Numbered from the stretch's first letter, positions 1-8,555 are shown. The stretch is 64,000 nt of DNA from Lysinibacillus sp. G4S2 (GCF_030348505.1 NZ_JAUCFJ010000002.1:2112001-2176000), one strand, 5' to 3'. Translations and numbers: made by a program. Notes: generated from the letters alone by a model not told the origin.

Positions 1-188
1 CATTATCTATGGCATACAGAGAAGTCCTTATTCTCTATTATTTTGAGGATATGACAACAGTGGAAATTGCACAGCTCGTGTGTTGTCCGGAAGCAACAGT
101 ACGCACTAGATTACAACGTGCTAGAAAACAGCTTGCAGTAGCTATCGGTGACTATGATTGGGAGGTGTTACGCCATGAATCAATTTAA
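1..188 (+). CDS. ECF-type RNA polymerase sigma factor, C-terminal part
   Basis: The gene is cut by the window start; only about 60 codons, read in frame 3, are visible. They encode a region-4 helix-turn-helix: a YREVLILYYFEDM segment, then TTVEIAQLV, then a recognition helix ending TVRTRLQRARKQL. That is the usual ECF sigma-70 region 4 that contacts the -35 element. The stop codon lies 14 bases inside the next gene, a translational-coupling layout typical of sigma factor and anti-sigma pairs. Which ECF group it belongs to cannot be told from this fragment. Confidence 0.85.
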   Translation, partial: LSMAYREVLILYYFEDMTTVEIAQLVCCPEATVRTRLQRARKQLAVAIGDYDWEVLRHESI

Positions 189-843
189 AGAAGATGTGCT
201 AAAAGAACTTCAAGATGTAAAACTCTCAGAAGAGCGAAAACAAATGATTGCACAAAAAGCTCGTAGTAAAAGTGAGCGAAGAAAAAGTAATCCGTGGCAA
301 TACCGTGTAGTGCTTGCAACGTTTACGATTTTTGTGATTGGTTTTAGTTATTTATTATCGCAGAATAAAGACCAACATACAGGAAGTCATCAGGCTGCGA
401 GCTTAAAACAAGAAGCGGATACATGGAGTATTTGGACATTTTTACAATACGATTTAGTAAAAGGTATATTGCTTTTTAGCTTTTTGGTAGGGATTTCCTT
501 TATTATTAAACGTGTGTTAATCAAAAAGGGATATGGCCTACCGGTGTGTATTGAGTGTGGCGAAACATGGTCAGTGAAGCAATCTCGAAAAATGTACCGG
601 AAAAATGGACAACTCGAATGTCCTTATTGTGGAAAAAAACAATATCGCACAAGAAAATCTATTAACATGGGTGGTATTTTAACATTTCCTATTCCTCTTA
701 TGGTTTTTATGCATATAGTTTTTGATAATATTTCAATCGGGACAATTTTCTTTTTAGCTGGTGCTTTTATTTATTATCGACTACTAGCACCATATGTATT
801 TGATTTACAAGAAGATGACCCTATGAACGATCCGCTTTGGTAA
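175..843 (+). CDS. membrane protein with CxxC-20-CxxC zinc ribbon, candidate anti-sigma factor
   Basis: I chose the ATG at 175 because GGGAGGTG lies 5-6 bases before it and because it overlaps the sigma-factor stop; an upstream in-frame ATG at 148 lacks a ribosome site. The 222-residue product has a charged cytoplasmic N-terminus of about 45 residues, a membrane segment, a linker, a second membrane segment, then CIEC and CPYC separated by exactly 20 residues, and two final membrane helices. The CxxC-20-CxxC spacing defines a small Firmicutes family (TIGR04104-like) that is usually encoded alone. Overlap with the ECF sigma gene suggests it restrains that factor at the membrane, perhaps through the metal site. 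The role is inference; the domain layout is seen directly. Confidence 0.75.
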   Translation: MNQFKEDVLKELQDVKLSEERKQMIAQKARSKSERRKSNPWQYRVVLATFTIFVIGFSYLLSQNKDQHTGSHQAASLKQEADTWSIWTFLQYDLVKGILLFSFLVGISFIIKRVLIKKGYGLPVCIECGETWSVKQSRKMYRKNGQLECPYCGKKQYRTRKSINMGGILTFPIPLMVFMHIVFDNISIGTIFFLAGAFIYYRLLAPYVFDLQEDDPMNDPLW

Positions 844-1049
844 TTATTTTACTGCCGCACTCATTGTCATGTTCCTGGCAGTTACAGCTCTTCTTCATTT
901 CGAATTATCCAAACGTTATCGCAGTGGACCGTACAGGAACGACGCGAATCGGCAAATACGTGCTGAAACACTCGTTCATGCTTCAAGTGTTAATCGCAAC
1001 CGGATTCGGACTTGCGCAGCTTATATTTATAAGACTCTTCTTTAAATGA
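842..1049 (+). pseudogene. frameshifted membrane-protein remnant
   Basis: Two reading frames each carry half of a plausible small membrane protein. One frame reads a helix ([16 protein letters not shown]) from 842 and continues to about 915; a frame one base away continues from about 925 with [20 protein letters not shown] and a second helix to the stop at 1047-1049. Neither frame alone has a sensible N-terminus and no ribosome site is visible. The segment is visibly GC-richer than the gene before it. I do not recognise the family. Confidence 0.4.
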
Positions 1050-1061
1050 AAAAACGATATG

Positions 1062-1109
1062 AAAAGCCCCTCCTAATCACTCGGCTATCGAGCGATCAAG
1101 AGGGGTTTT
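1062..1109. terminator. bidirectional hairpin terminator
   Basis: AAAAGCCCCTC pairs with GAGGGGTTTT across a 27-base loop that contains a smaller inverted repeat. It lies between the converging remnant and the DUF2167 gene and can serve both strands. Confidence 0.75.
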
Positions 1110-1179
1110 GATTATTGAGATTTTTTGGACAATTTGATAACCACATCTGCGAAACGTTTAGCAGTTATTCCTCTGCCAA

Positions 1180-2142
1180 TTAAACTTTCTGCTTGTCAAT
1201 CTCCTTGTTTTCGTCTTGTGACGGTTGTTCCGATTGTGCAGGTTGCTCCGGTTGCTCTGATTGTGTCGGTTGTTCCTCCGACTGCGCTTTCTTCAATCCG
1301 ATTCTTCTGCGAACAAATCCCCAAATCGCGCCGCCAGCTATCACAATCACGATACCAAACTTCTTCAATAGAGGGATGAGCACAGCAAACAAACCTGCTT
1401 TTTTAGCAACCGCCAGACCCGCGCCTCCGAGAATTAATCCAGTCAATCCGAATTCAGCTTCTTTATCGGTTTTGCTGTCAAAATCCTCATATCGTTGGCC
1501 CTGCTTTAGGTTAAACTGCGACAGGATCTTGTTGTTAAACACTATACGGTCCGCCTGCAAATTCGCCGGATCTGAGACGAGTATCGCCGAGATATAGCCT
1601 TCGCGCGTTAGAAGGCGCACATTGTAGTTAATAACACCGTTGTCCTGATAATCATGTGCCAATAATGACCACGATAAACTGTGTAAGTCGTTGTCGTAGA
1701 ACGGAGCGACATCCCATTCATCAACGAATAACTGATTTTCAGGACTGAGATCTTTATTCATTTCTTCCGTGCCTTTTTTGTAGCTTTCCAGCAAGGCGTC
1801 AGCATCGATTTCCGTTTTCTCGTCATCTTTTATATGCCCGGATTCAGAATATTCGAAATAAACTGCCCAAGTCTGTTTTTCATCCTTTGGGAAAACCACA
1901 CCGATTTCTGATCCGTTCGCTTCCATTCCGTTCTGCGTTAAGTACTTTTTTGTATTTTCTTCATCAAGAAAAATAAATTCGTTGCCTAACTGCAGTTCCG
2001 CTAAATTGGTTCCCACGTCGACTTTCTGTCCACCTTCTACCCAATTCAACGTCTCTTCGGCGAATGCAGGAGCCGCACACACCGTCATAATAAAAGTCAT
2101 AATAGTTACTGATTTTAATAGTTTTGTAATCCAAGATTTCAA
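1180..2142 (-). CDS. DUF2167 membrane-anchored protein
   Basis: A 320-residue product beginning at TTG, with GGGAGGAAG eight to nine bases upstream. It has a cleavable signal peptide (hydrophobic core ending AAPAFA), an extracytoplasmic DUF2167-like body of about 230 residues with typical stretches such as WSLLAHDYQDNGVINYNVRL, then one membrane helix near residue 270 and a short basic stop-transfer RRRIGLKK. The tail is a low-complexity run of E, Q, P and S with repeated QSEQP units. DUF2167 proteins have no established function; some occur in envelope-stress settings. It follows a small membrane gene on the same strand by 28 bases, so the two probably form an operon. The codon mix is richer in G and C than flanking genes, suggesting transfer. 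Confidence 0.8.
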   Translation of the reverse strand: MKSWITKLLKSVTIMTFIMTVCAAPAFAEETLNWVEGGQKVDVGTNLAELQLGNEFIFLDEENTKKYLTQNGMEANGSEIGVVFPKDEKQTWAVYFEYSESGHIKDDEKTEIDADALLESYKKGTEEMNKDLSPENQLFVDEWDVAPFYDNDLHSLSWSLLAHDYQDNGVINYNVRLLTREGYISAILVSDPANLQADRIVFNNKILSQFNLKQGQRYEDFDSKTDKEAEFGLTGLILGGAGLAVAKKAGLFAVLIPLLKKFGIVIVIAGGAIWGFVRRRIGLKKAQSEEQPTQSEQPEQPAQSEQPSQDENKEIDKQKV

Positions 2143-2170
2143 AAATAGCTTCCTCCCAAACCATGTGTTC

Positions 2171-2380
2171 TTACGCAGCGGACGACTTGTCCTTCTTTCC
2201 TTTAAATAAATGAATGCCTAATAGGACGGCGCCGATACATGCAAGAGCAATTTCGGCAATAGTTTCGCCTCCGCCAAAAATTTTGCCAAAAACGGTAAAT
2301 ACTTTGAATTGTAGACCGAAATACGGCAGTATGAATGCACCTAACCCTAAAATTAAAAACAAGATACCAACACTTTTCAT
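2171..2380 (-). CDS. small two-helix membrane protein
   Basis: A 69-residue product, MKSVGILFLILGLGAF onward, with two hydrophobic segments separated by a short loop rich in glycine (FGKIFGGGE) and a basic tail (KGKKDKSSAA). AAGGAGG lies seven bases before this ATG, which makes it the real start instead of longer upstream alternatives. It is the first gene of the probable operon with the DUF2167 gene and shares that gene's composition. The function is unknown. Confidence 0.7.
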   Translation of the reverse strand: MKSVGILFLILGLGAFILPYFGLQFKVFTVFGKIFGGGETIAEIALACIGAVLLGIHLFKGKKDKSSAA

Positions 2381-2440
2381 AAATAACCTCCTTAATAATG
2401 GAAAAATACTTCTGTAGATTATCATATAAGCCAAAATGTG

Positions 2441-2863
2441 GCAACCTATATTTTTCTGGAAATTAAAACATTCTGGTACAATTTCTGCCGCTTGCTCGCT
2501 TGTGTTGGGGGCTAAATTACCCGTTTTTCATTTTTGGGATACGGGCCTTTTTCAGAACACTTCCAATCTTAATGTACTAATTGTGGTCAAAAAACTAACG
2601 TAAATTGCAGATCGTTGACGAATCGACATTCAATATGCATATGCGACTAATCATATTACACTATTTTGGGACATCACCAAAAGTTGTGGATGACATTTGT
2701 TAATTATAGGTTGATCTTCTTTCCGACCGGACGCCCCTAAGAGAGCGCCCAGTCGAACGGAAATCAATTACACGCTATGGTGATGAGCCATTATTTTTTG
2801 ATAACCTTTAATTAGAATTGATTTTATATGGTTGGTGAGATTTTCTTGTTTCATCAAATAATA
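2441..2863. other. intergenic region without a supported gene
   Basis: No coding region is convincing here. Visible are a hairpin followed by a T-run (ACCCG/CGGG, 2519-2552), an imperfect GC-rich palindrome at about 2720-2762 and a copy of a dispersed motif ending TATGGTGATGAGCC (2761-2789), which recurs elsewhere in the window. Confidence 0.5.
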
Positions 2864-3300
2864 GGTGTGTTGATTAGGAAAAAATAGGATTATTATTGAG
2901 CTACATATAAGGGTTTTTCAGTTGTTGTTTTGCTAATGTATTCCAATTTTAACTGATTGTAGCGTAGGGCTACTTGAGTGCTCCGGTCGCTTTGCTTTCG
3001 TTGCAGAGCAAAGCTTCCAGCGGGAAAGCGAGACAGACGAGACCCTGCATGGAGCGAATGTTTTCTGTGCGAATGCGAAGCGTCAGCAACAACTGTTTTA
3101 TCTGTGCGAAAGCGTAGCGACAGCAACAACTGTTTTATCTGTGCGAAAGCGTAGCGACAGCAACAACGAATGTTTTGTGTGCGAATGCGTAATGCAACGT
3201 AGCGGCATCGACATCAGCGGAGGAAGCGGCTCGACGCTCGCACGCAGCGGAAATCAACCACACGTTTTGGTGAAGATCCACATCTGATCAAATAACCCTT
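2864..3300. repeat. dispersed intergenic repeat element, copy 1 (divergent)
   Basis: It starts with GGTGTGTTGATTAGG followed by a run nearly the same as the starts of the elements at 47.6 and 53.45 kb. The interior instead holds GTGCGAAAGCGTAGCGACAG blocks that are also present in the 53.45 kb copy. Two perfect 37-bp tandem units occupy 3084-3120 and 3121-3157, with a third decayed unit after them. It ends near AAATCAACCACACGTTTTGGTGA. The right terminus is not as clean as in the other copies. It contains no gene that I can support. Confidence 0.65.
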
Positions 3301-3404
3301 TATTTGTTTGAAATATAAGTTGACGATTCTATAAATACACCACTTTGGTAATGGCCTTTATGAAAAGAAATTGCTAGTTCACTATAGCAATATTTCAAAA
3401 TAGA

Positions 3405-3433
3405 TTGACAACAGTTATCATTTGCTTTATCGT
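3405..3433 (+). promoter_or_regulatory. sigma-A promoter of bioY
   Basis: A perfect -35 TTGACA (3405-3410) is followed 17 bases later by TATCGT (3428-3433), a 4/6 match to the -10 box. It lies directly upstream of the BirA-type operator. Confidence 0.6.
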
Positions 3434-3435
3434 TG

Positions 3436-3464
3436 TGTTAACTTATTTATACTTGGAGTTAACG
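3436..3464 (+). promoter_or_regulatory. BirA (biotin repressor) operator
   Basis: TGTTAAC and GTTAAC are separated by exactly 15 bases. The known Bacillales BirA operator is an inverted TTGTTAAC / GTTAACAA pair with a spacer of 14 to 16 bases. Its place at the expected transcription start, before a BioY gene, fits repression of biotin uptake when biotin is plentiful. Confidence 0.85.
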
Positions 3465-3485
3465 CACAAAGGGAGGCAATTTAGT

Positions 3486-4043
3486 TTGAAAAAGAGTAGT
3501 ACATATAATTATGTGTTGGCGGCATTTGGTGCAGCGATTATCGCAGTGTTAGCACAAGTTAGCATTCCATTACCATTTTCACCTGTACCGATTACAGGAC
3601 AAACATTAGCAGTAGGCTTAATTGTAACGATTTTAGGGACAAGACTTGGTACGTTTTCAGTACTGATATATATTTTACTTGGAGCAGTAGGTCTTCCTGT
3701 ATTTAGTGGTATGTCGGGAGGATTTGCAATTTTGGTTGGCCCAACCGGTGGCTATATTGTTGGCTTCCTAGTTACGGCAATCATTATGGGCTTATACTTA
3801 GATAAATTTGGCATTACGATCTTCCACGCTATTATTGCTAACCTGATTGGGATGGTTGTGACATTAGCATTTGGAACGGTTTGGTTAAAAGTTGTAGGAG
3901 ACTTAAGTTGGACAGCAGCATTTATGGGCGGCGTTGCACCATTTATCGTTGTTGGTATTTTAAAAGCTGTTCTAGCAGCATGGGTTGGCGTAATTGTTCG
4001 TCGACGTTTAGAAAGTGCACATTTAATAGAAGCGATTGCATAG
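3486..4043 (+). CDS. bioY: BioY biotin transporter substrate-binding component
   Basis: A 185-residue, almost wholly hydrophobic protein with about six membrane helices and the BioY signature region SPVPITGQTLAV near residue 40 and GGPTGGY-like LVGPTGGYIVGF. BioY is the S component of ECF-type biotin importers and captures biotin at the membrane. I place the start at TTG 3486, with GGGAGGC eight bases upstream; an upstream extension runs through the BirA operator and cannot be coding. The next gene starts 13 bases after the stop, so both are likely made from the BirA-controlled promoter. No energy-coupling genes (bioMN) are nearby, so it probably uses the shared ECF module. Confidence 0.93.
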   Translation: MKKSSTYNYVLAAFGAAIIAVLAQVSIPLPFSPVPITGQTLAVGLIVTILGTRLGTFSVLIYILLGAVGLPVFSGMSGGFAILVGPTGGYIVGFLVTAIIMGLYLDKFGITIFHAIIANLIGMVVTLAFGTVWLKVVGDLSWTAAFMGGVAPFIVVGILKAVLAAWVGVIVRRRLESAHLIEAIA

Positions 4044-4056
4044 GAGGAGAATTGTT

Positions 4057-5622
4057 TTGGCAACGTTATGGACAGGTGGAACAATTTACACGATGGCGCA
4101 AGTTGGCGAAACAGTTGAAGCAGTCCTTGTAGAAGATGGAAAAATTGTGGCGACAGGCTCAGTAGATAGCTTGTCGCCACATGCTGCTTCTATTCAAGAT
4201 TTACAAGGGAATGTGATGTACCCGGGCTTTGTCGATAGTCATTTACATATTATTGGCTATGGGGAAAAATTAAAGCATATTGATGTATCGAACGTCCAAA
4301 GTAAGGACGAGCTACTAGCAATTATTCGTGAACGGATGATTGAAGTTCACGCGAATGAATGGGTGATCGCAATAGGGCTTAATGAGACACAATTTGAAGA
4401 TCCTATTTTCCCAACATTGTCGGAGCTTGATGCTCTGGGTGAAGCACATCTCATTATTAAACGAAGTTGTCACCATTTAATCTTAGCTAATTCTAAGGCA
4501 TTAGCATTTGCAGGCATAACAAATGATACCCCTTCACCAGAGGGAGGCGTGATTGATAAGGTGGATGGACGTCTAACAGGTGTATTAAAGGATGCTGCCT
4601 TGTATTTGATTGTTAACCACATGCCACATATTACGCCTGAATATATTGAGGATGCGCTTGAGAAAGCAGTAGTATCGCTGCAATCATTCGGTTTAGTAGG
4701 TGGTCATTCTGAAGATTTAAGCTATTACGGGCCACCGATTCAACCAATAAATGCTTTTCAAAAGATTGTCGAGGTACAGCAATCATTTAAAGTTCATTTA
4801 TTACAACATCATACGGTATTTGAGGAAGTTGCGAACATGCAAGAAACATCTTCTCCCTATTTAGAATTTGGTGCAATGAAGATCTTTATCGACGGTGCCT
4901 TTGGGGGACGTACTGCTGCCTTACGTGAACCGTATTGTGATGAGCTAGACAATTGCGGTATGCTTGTACATTCAACAGAGCAATTAAAGGAATATGTTCA
5001 ACTTGCTCGTCAGCATGAACAAACAGTAGCGGTGCATGCCATTGGAGATTTAGCCATCGAAACGATTTTAGAAGTATTTGCAGCCTATCCACCACGTGAG
5101 GGTCAATTAGATCGTGTTATTCATTGTAGTTTAGTTGATGAAGGTATATTAGAAAAACTTGCATCACTACCAATTGCAGTGGATATGCAACCGCAGTTTG
5201 TGCAGGGAGAATATGCAGCAGAACTAGCTAGACTAGGGAAGGAACGAGCACAAGGCTTGCACCCGTTAAAATCGCTGCTTGATCGTGGGCTAGTTGTTGC
5301 AGGTGGCAGCGATGCCCCAATTGAAGTGCCAAATCCTTTGTACGGTATCTATACTGCGGTGACTAGAAGAAATTTTGGAGAGCTGCATGATGGCTACAAT
5401 CCACAGGAGAAAATTTCACGCTTTGAAGCAGTAAAGCTCTATACCGTAGGAGCTGCACAAATAATAGCGCAAGACCATATTCGAGGTAAGATTGAAAAGG
5501 ACTATGCAGCAGACTTCACGGTTCTAGAGGAAGATCTTTTTACAATAGATATCGAAAACATTCCACAAGTTAAAGTAACATATACGGTTGTTGATGGCCG
5601 AATCGTTTATAAATCGCTGTAA
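4057..5622 (+). CDS. YtcJ-like metal-dependent amidohydrolase
   Basis: A 521-residue protein of the amidohydrolase superfamily, YtcJ group. The metal-binding HxH motif is in PGFVDSHLHIIGYG (about residue 60), later histidines are in AVHAIGDLAIE and VIHCSLVD, and the conserved aspartate is in VVAGGSDAPIEVPNPL. Such enzymes hydrolyse amide or related C-N bonds in small molecules; the substrate here is not known. The start is TTG 4057 with GGAGGAG seven bases before it. It follows bioY by 13 bases, so it should also be repressed by biotin through BirA. A role in recovering biotin from an amide-linked form is possible but only inferred from this position. Confidence 0.82.
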   Translation: MATLWTGGTIYTMAQVGETVEAVLVEDGKIVATGSVDSLSPHAASIQDLQGNVMYPGFVDSHLHIIGYGEKLKHIDVSNVQSKDELLAIIRERMIEVHANEWVIAIGLNETQFEDPIFPTLSELDALGEAHLIIKRSCHHLILANSKALAFAGITNDTPSPEGGVIDKVDGRLTGVLKDAALYLIVNHMPHITPEYIEDALEKAVVSLQSFGLVGGHSEDLSYYGPPIQPINAFQKIVEVQQSFKVHLLQHHTVFEEVANMQETSSPYLEFGAMKIFIDGAFGGRTAALREPYCDELDNCGMLVHSTEQLKEYVQLARQHEQTVAVHAIGDLAIETILEVFAAYPPREGQLDRVIHCSLVDEGILEKLASLPIAVDMQPQFVQGEYAAELARLGKERAQGLHPLKSLLDRGLVVAGGSDAPIEVPNPLYGIYTAVTRRNFGELHDGYNPQEKISRFEAVKLYTVGAAQIIAQDHIRGKIEKDYAADFTVLEEDLFTIDIENIPQVKVTYTVVDGRIVYKSL

Positions 5623-5651
5623 AGAATAAACTTTACAGCGGTTTTTTTTTT
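5615..5651 (+). terminator. rho-independent terminator of the bioY operon
   Basis: A perfect 10-bp stem CGCTGTAAAG / CTTTACAGCG overlaps the stop codon of the amidohydrolase and is followed by a run of about ten T. Confidence 0.92.
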
Positions 5652-5703
5652 GTGATTCCACAAAAAGAGAGGGATAGGCTGTAATGATACCTTCCCCCGT
5701 GTT

Positions 5704-5943
5704 TTAGGATCTACTGTCTTTCTGCCCGTTAATGCGGGATAAATCTTTCACTTGTTGCTCTAGACTTTTAACTCGTGATGATAAATCATCTACTTTTTGC
5801 TGAAGTGTTTGCTGTGGAGGCAAGGGAGCTGTAGACTTCATTTTTTTAATCATATTAATCATCACGAAAAATATGATGAAGAAAATAACAAGAAATACGG
5901 TTGTACTAATGATATCTCCGAAGTTAAAAATTATTTGACTCAT
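5704..5943 (-). CDS. small membrane protein with C-terminal coiled coil
   Basis: A 79-residue product with a single N-terminal membrane helix (residues about 12-33, VFLVIFFIIFFVMINMI), a short proline-rich hinge (APLPPQQ) and a predicted coiled coil (VDDLSSRVKSLEQQVKDLS). AAGGGG lies about ten bases before the ATG. It resembles many small Bacillales membrane proteins of unknown function and is not clearly linked to its neighbours. Confidence 0.65.
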   Translation of the reverse strand: MSQIIFNFGDIISTTVFLVIFFIIFFVMINMIKKMKSTAPLPPQQTLQQKVDDLSSRVKSLEQQVKDLSRINGQKDSRS

Positions 5944-6200
5944 AAATATTTGGCCCCTTCAAATTGTATCGATACTATTATTTACTGAGTTCCATATTAA
6001 AAAGTTTCAAGAAAATATTTTTAAACATCATAAATACACAAATCTTATTATTTTTCCTCGCATATTATATGGGACAAACTGTATTTATAGTGCTGAAGGT
6101 AATTTGAATCAAACGGCTTAACATATCATAAAGGAAGAGCTTATAAAAAATGCAAACATGTTTAAGATAGGGTATACGATAGTTTGACTGGGGTGAGTGA

Positions 6201-7973
6201 ATGCATAAAGCGGGACAAGTAATGCGACAAGCCATCTACAATATTTATATATATCGCATTGATTATCTACAGGTCTTTGCACTGATGAGGTTATTTCAGT
6301 TTTTATTAATGATGCCGGTGACAACTATCGTATTGAAGCTAATGCTAAAAGTAACAGGCTATACACATATTACTGAGCAAAATATTCAAAGCTTTTTTGC
6401 GCATCCTTTTGTCATCTCTATGATCATTCTTTTAATCATGATCATTTTGTTATTTATTTATTATGAAATGGGCTTTCTTTTTTTAATGGCCTTTCACCAA
6501 CAAAAGGGTATTCGTTATCGATTTTTACACATATGGAAGCAGCTCAACCGTAAAGTCATTTCTTTTTTTAGTGTGCAAGTTCTTTTTTTAGTTGTCTATA
6601 TTGCTCTATTACTACCATTAGCGTCATTTATGTTACCACTAACGTTAACTCAAATAATCTCTCTTCCACATTTTTTAACAGATGAAATTATGGGCAGTCT
6701 CTCTGGCAGGCTACTCTATGCTGCTGTAGTGAGTATTTTTGTAATAATAGGTATCCGTAGTATTTTGACATTGCCGATTTTTATAATCCAACCGAAGATA
6801 TCTATAATTCGTTCATTAAAACAAAGCTGGCGTTTTTCAAGACGTGGCCTGATTATACTGCTTGTAGTGTTTGCCATGCTTTTAGCGGGTCATTTACTCG
6901 TAATGCTAGGAATTACGGTTATAAGCACCTTGCCGCTATATCTGTTAGAGCGTTTTATGCCAAGTGCAGCACTTATTACAGCAGGGATGACGCTTGCTTT
7001 TTTAGAAATGGTCTTCGTGGTGCTACTTAGTTTACTACAAGCAACATTTTCACAAGTAATGGTAGCTATTACTTATAATACAACTGTTTTAGGTAAGTTA
7101 AAGTTTACACCGAAGTATAAAAAAAGGCGCTATAAGCCATTGTCTTTCATTATTTTGATTGTATTCATCGTATTAAGTGTCATGAACACTATTTCGCTTG
7201 AGAAAAGCGTCTATGCACCAAATACAAAAATTATTGCTCATCGGGGCTATACGGCTGGTAATGTTGAAAATACGATCAGTGGTCTTGTAAGTGCAGCGAG
7301 TGCTGGAGCAGATTTAATCGAGGTTGATATTCAGCAAACAGCTGATGGAGAATTCGTTGTTTTCCACGATCGAACATTAAGAAGATTGACAGGTAAAAAT
7401 GGGGTAATAGCCAATATGACGCTCGGAGAATTAAAGACGCTGACGATTCACGCAAATGGCTTTAACGATAAAATTTCATCTTTAGATGATTTTATTGAAG
7501 TAGCAAAGGCTCTCGACGTTGCCTTGCTGATTGAATTGAAAGTTCATGGGAAAGAAACGGAAGATGTATTGCCCAAGTTAGTAGAAAAGCTAAAAACTTA
7601 TAAGGTACTCGATACGTACTATGTGCAGTCTTCAGATCTACAAATGATGGCACAACTAAAAAAATTGGCGCCCAACTTACGTGTTGGCATTGTCTATGCA
7701 TTAAATATCGGACCTATCGTTGAAACTGTAGATTTTATTTCACTTGAGGAATCTTGGATAACAGATCAGCTAATCGCAGAGCTGAAGCAACAAAAAATTG
7801 ATTTGTTTGTATGGACATTGAATAAAGATCATTCACTACAAGAATTTATCGAGAAAAATGTCAATGGCGTCATAACCGATGACCCAGATGTAGCCCTGGA
7901 TATACGAACAAAGCAAAGTGAACAACAATACTTTTTAAAGCGTGTACTCAATCGACTGCAATTTATATTTTAA
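6201..7973 (+). CDS. membrane-domain glycerophosphodiester phosphodiesterase
   Basis: A 590-residue fusion. Residues 1 to about 330 hold many membrane helices of the GDPD membrane-domain type. Residues about 340 to 575 form the catalytic GDPD TIM barrel with HRGYTAGNVENT (catalytic histidine and the metal-binding region), EVDIQQTADGEFVVFHD (metal-binding glutamate and aspartate and the second histidine) and LLIELKVHG. The family cleaves glycerophosphodiesters to glycerol-3-phosphate and an alcohol, possibly acting on phospholipid or teichoic-acid products at the outer membrane face. GGGGTGAG precedes the ATG. The gene is directly followed by a 21-bp repeat array. Confidence 0.9.
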   Translation: MHKAGQVMRQAIYNIYIYRIDYLQVFALMRLFQFLLMMPVTTIVLKLMLKVTGYTHITEQNIQSFFAHPFVISMIILLIMIILLFIYYEMGFLFLMAFHQQKGIRYRFLHIWKQLNRKVISFFSVQVLFLVVYIALLLPLASFMLPLTLTQIISLPHFLTDEIMGSLSGRLLYAAVVSIFVIIGIRSILTLPIFIIQPKISIIRSLKQSWRFSRRGLIILLVVFAMLLAGHLLVMLGITVISTLPLYLLERFMPSAALITAGMTLAFLEMVFVVLLSLLQATFSQVMVAITYNTTVLGKLKFTPKYKKRRYKPLSFIILIVFIVLSVMNTISLEKSVYAPNTKIIAHRGYTAGNVENTISGLVSAASAGADLIEVDIQQTADGEFVVFHDRTLRRLTGKNGVIANMTLGELKTLTIHANGFNDKISSLDDFIEVAKALDVALLIELKVHGKETEDVLPKLVEKLKTYKVLDTYYVQSSDLQMMAQLKKLAPNLRVGIVYALNIGPIVETVDFISLEESWITDQLIAELKQQKIDLFVWTLNKDHSLQEFIEKNVNGVITDDPDVALDIRTKQSEQQYFLKRVLNRLQFIF

Positions 7974-7992
7974 TTCTTTATAGGCAGGAGGA

Positions 7993-8416
7993 TACCCGCG
8001 CGAGAAGAAGACCCGCGGAGGCGAGGGAAATACCCGCGCGGAGGAGGAGAATACCCGCGGAAGCGAGGTGAATGTCCGCGAGGAGAGGATACCCGCGGAA
8101 GCGAGGTAAATACCCGCGCGGAAGAGGGGAATACCCGCGGAAGCGAGGTAAATACCCGCGCAGAGGAGGAGAATACCCGCAAAAACGAGGAAAATACCCG
8201 CGCGAATGAGGAGAATACCCGGGAAGCGAAGAAAATGTCCGCGCGGAGAGGATACCCGCGGAAGCGAAGTAAATACCCGCGCGGAGGAGGGGAATACCCG
8301 CGAAAGCGAGGGAAATGTCCGCGCGGAGAGGATACCCGCGGAAGCGAAGTAAATACCCGCGACAAGCGAAGCCAATCCCCCGAACCGAACAAAATACCCG
8401 TCCAAACAGCAAAAGT
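7993..8416. repeat. 21-bp-period intergenic array A (TACCCGCG core)
   Basis: About 20 consecutive units, most exactly 21 bp, start with TACCCGCG or a close variant. Two unit types alternate: one continues CGGAGGAGGAGAA and the other GAAGCGAGGTAAA, giving a 42-bp super-period. Four units are 17 bp, three of which start TGTCCGCG. The block is far richer in G and C than its surroundings. It fills the space between the stop of the phosphodiesterase and a terminator. All three minus-strand frames stay open through it only because the unit lacks stops; none has a ribosome site. Confidence 0.92.
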
Positions 8417-8460
8417 AAAAGCCGTGATTCTTCATCATTAAAAAGAATCACGGCTTTTTA
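8417..8460. terminator. strong hairpin terminator
   Basis: A 16-bp stem AAAAGCCGTGATTCTT / AAGAATCACGGCTTTT with a ten-base loop, directly after array A. Confidence 0.88.
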
Positions 8461-8555
8461 GGGTAATTTTTAAAAAAATGTTGGCAATACTGTAACCTTT
8501 TTCTTTTATAACCGACTACTACTATGAATTTGTAAAATGAGGGAGATGCTTTTTT

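Noticed and set aside
1125-1597. Plus-strand frames rich in S, C and V opposite the DUF2167 gene
   Set aside because: They are antisense shadows of the E/Q/P/S tail and membrane part of the real gene; low-complexity composition and no ribosome site.
2893-3129. 78-codon minus-strand frame in the repeat element
   Set aside because: It is made of repeat sequence, with no ribosome site, and is interrupted in the other copies of the element.
7935-8451. Three overlapping minus-strand open frames of 140-167 codons rich in R, G, S and P
   Set aside because: They exist only because the 21-bp units lack stop codons in every minus frame. They have no ribosome sites and the codon content is that of the repeat.
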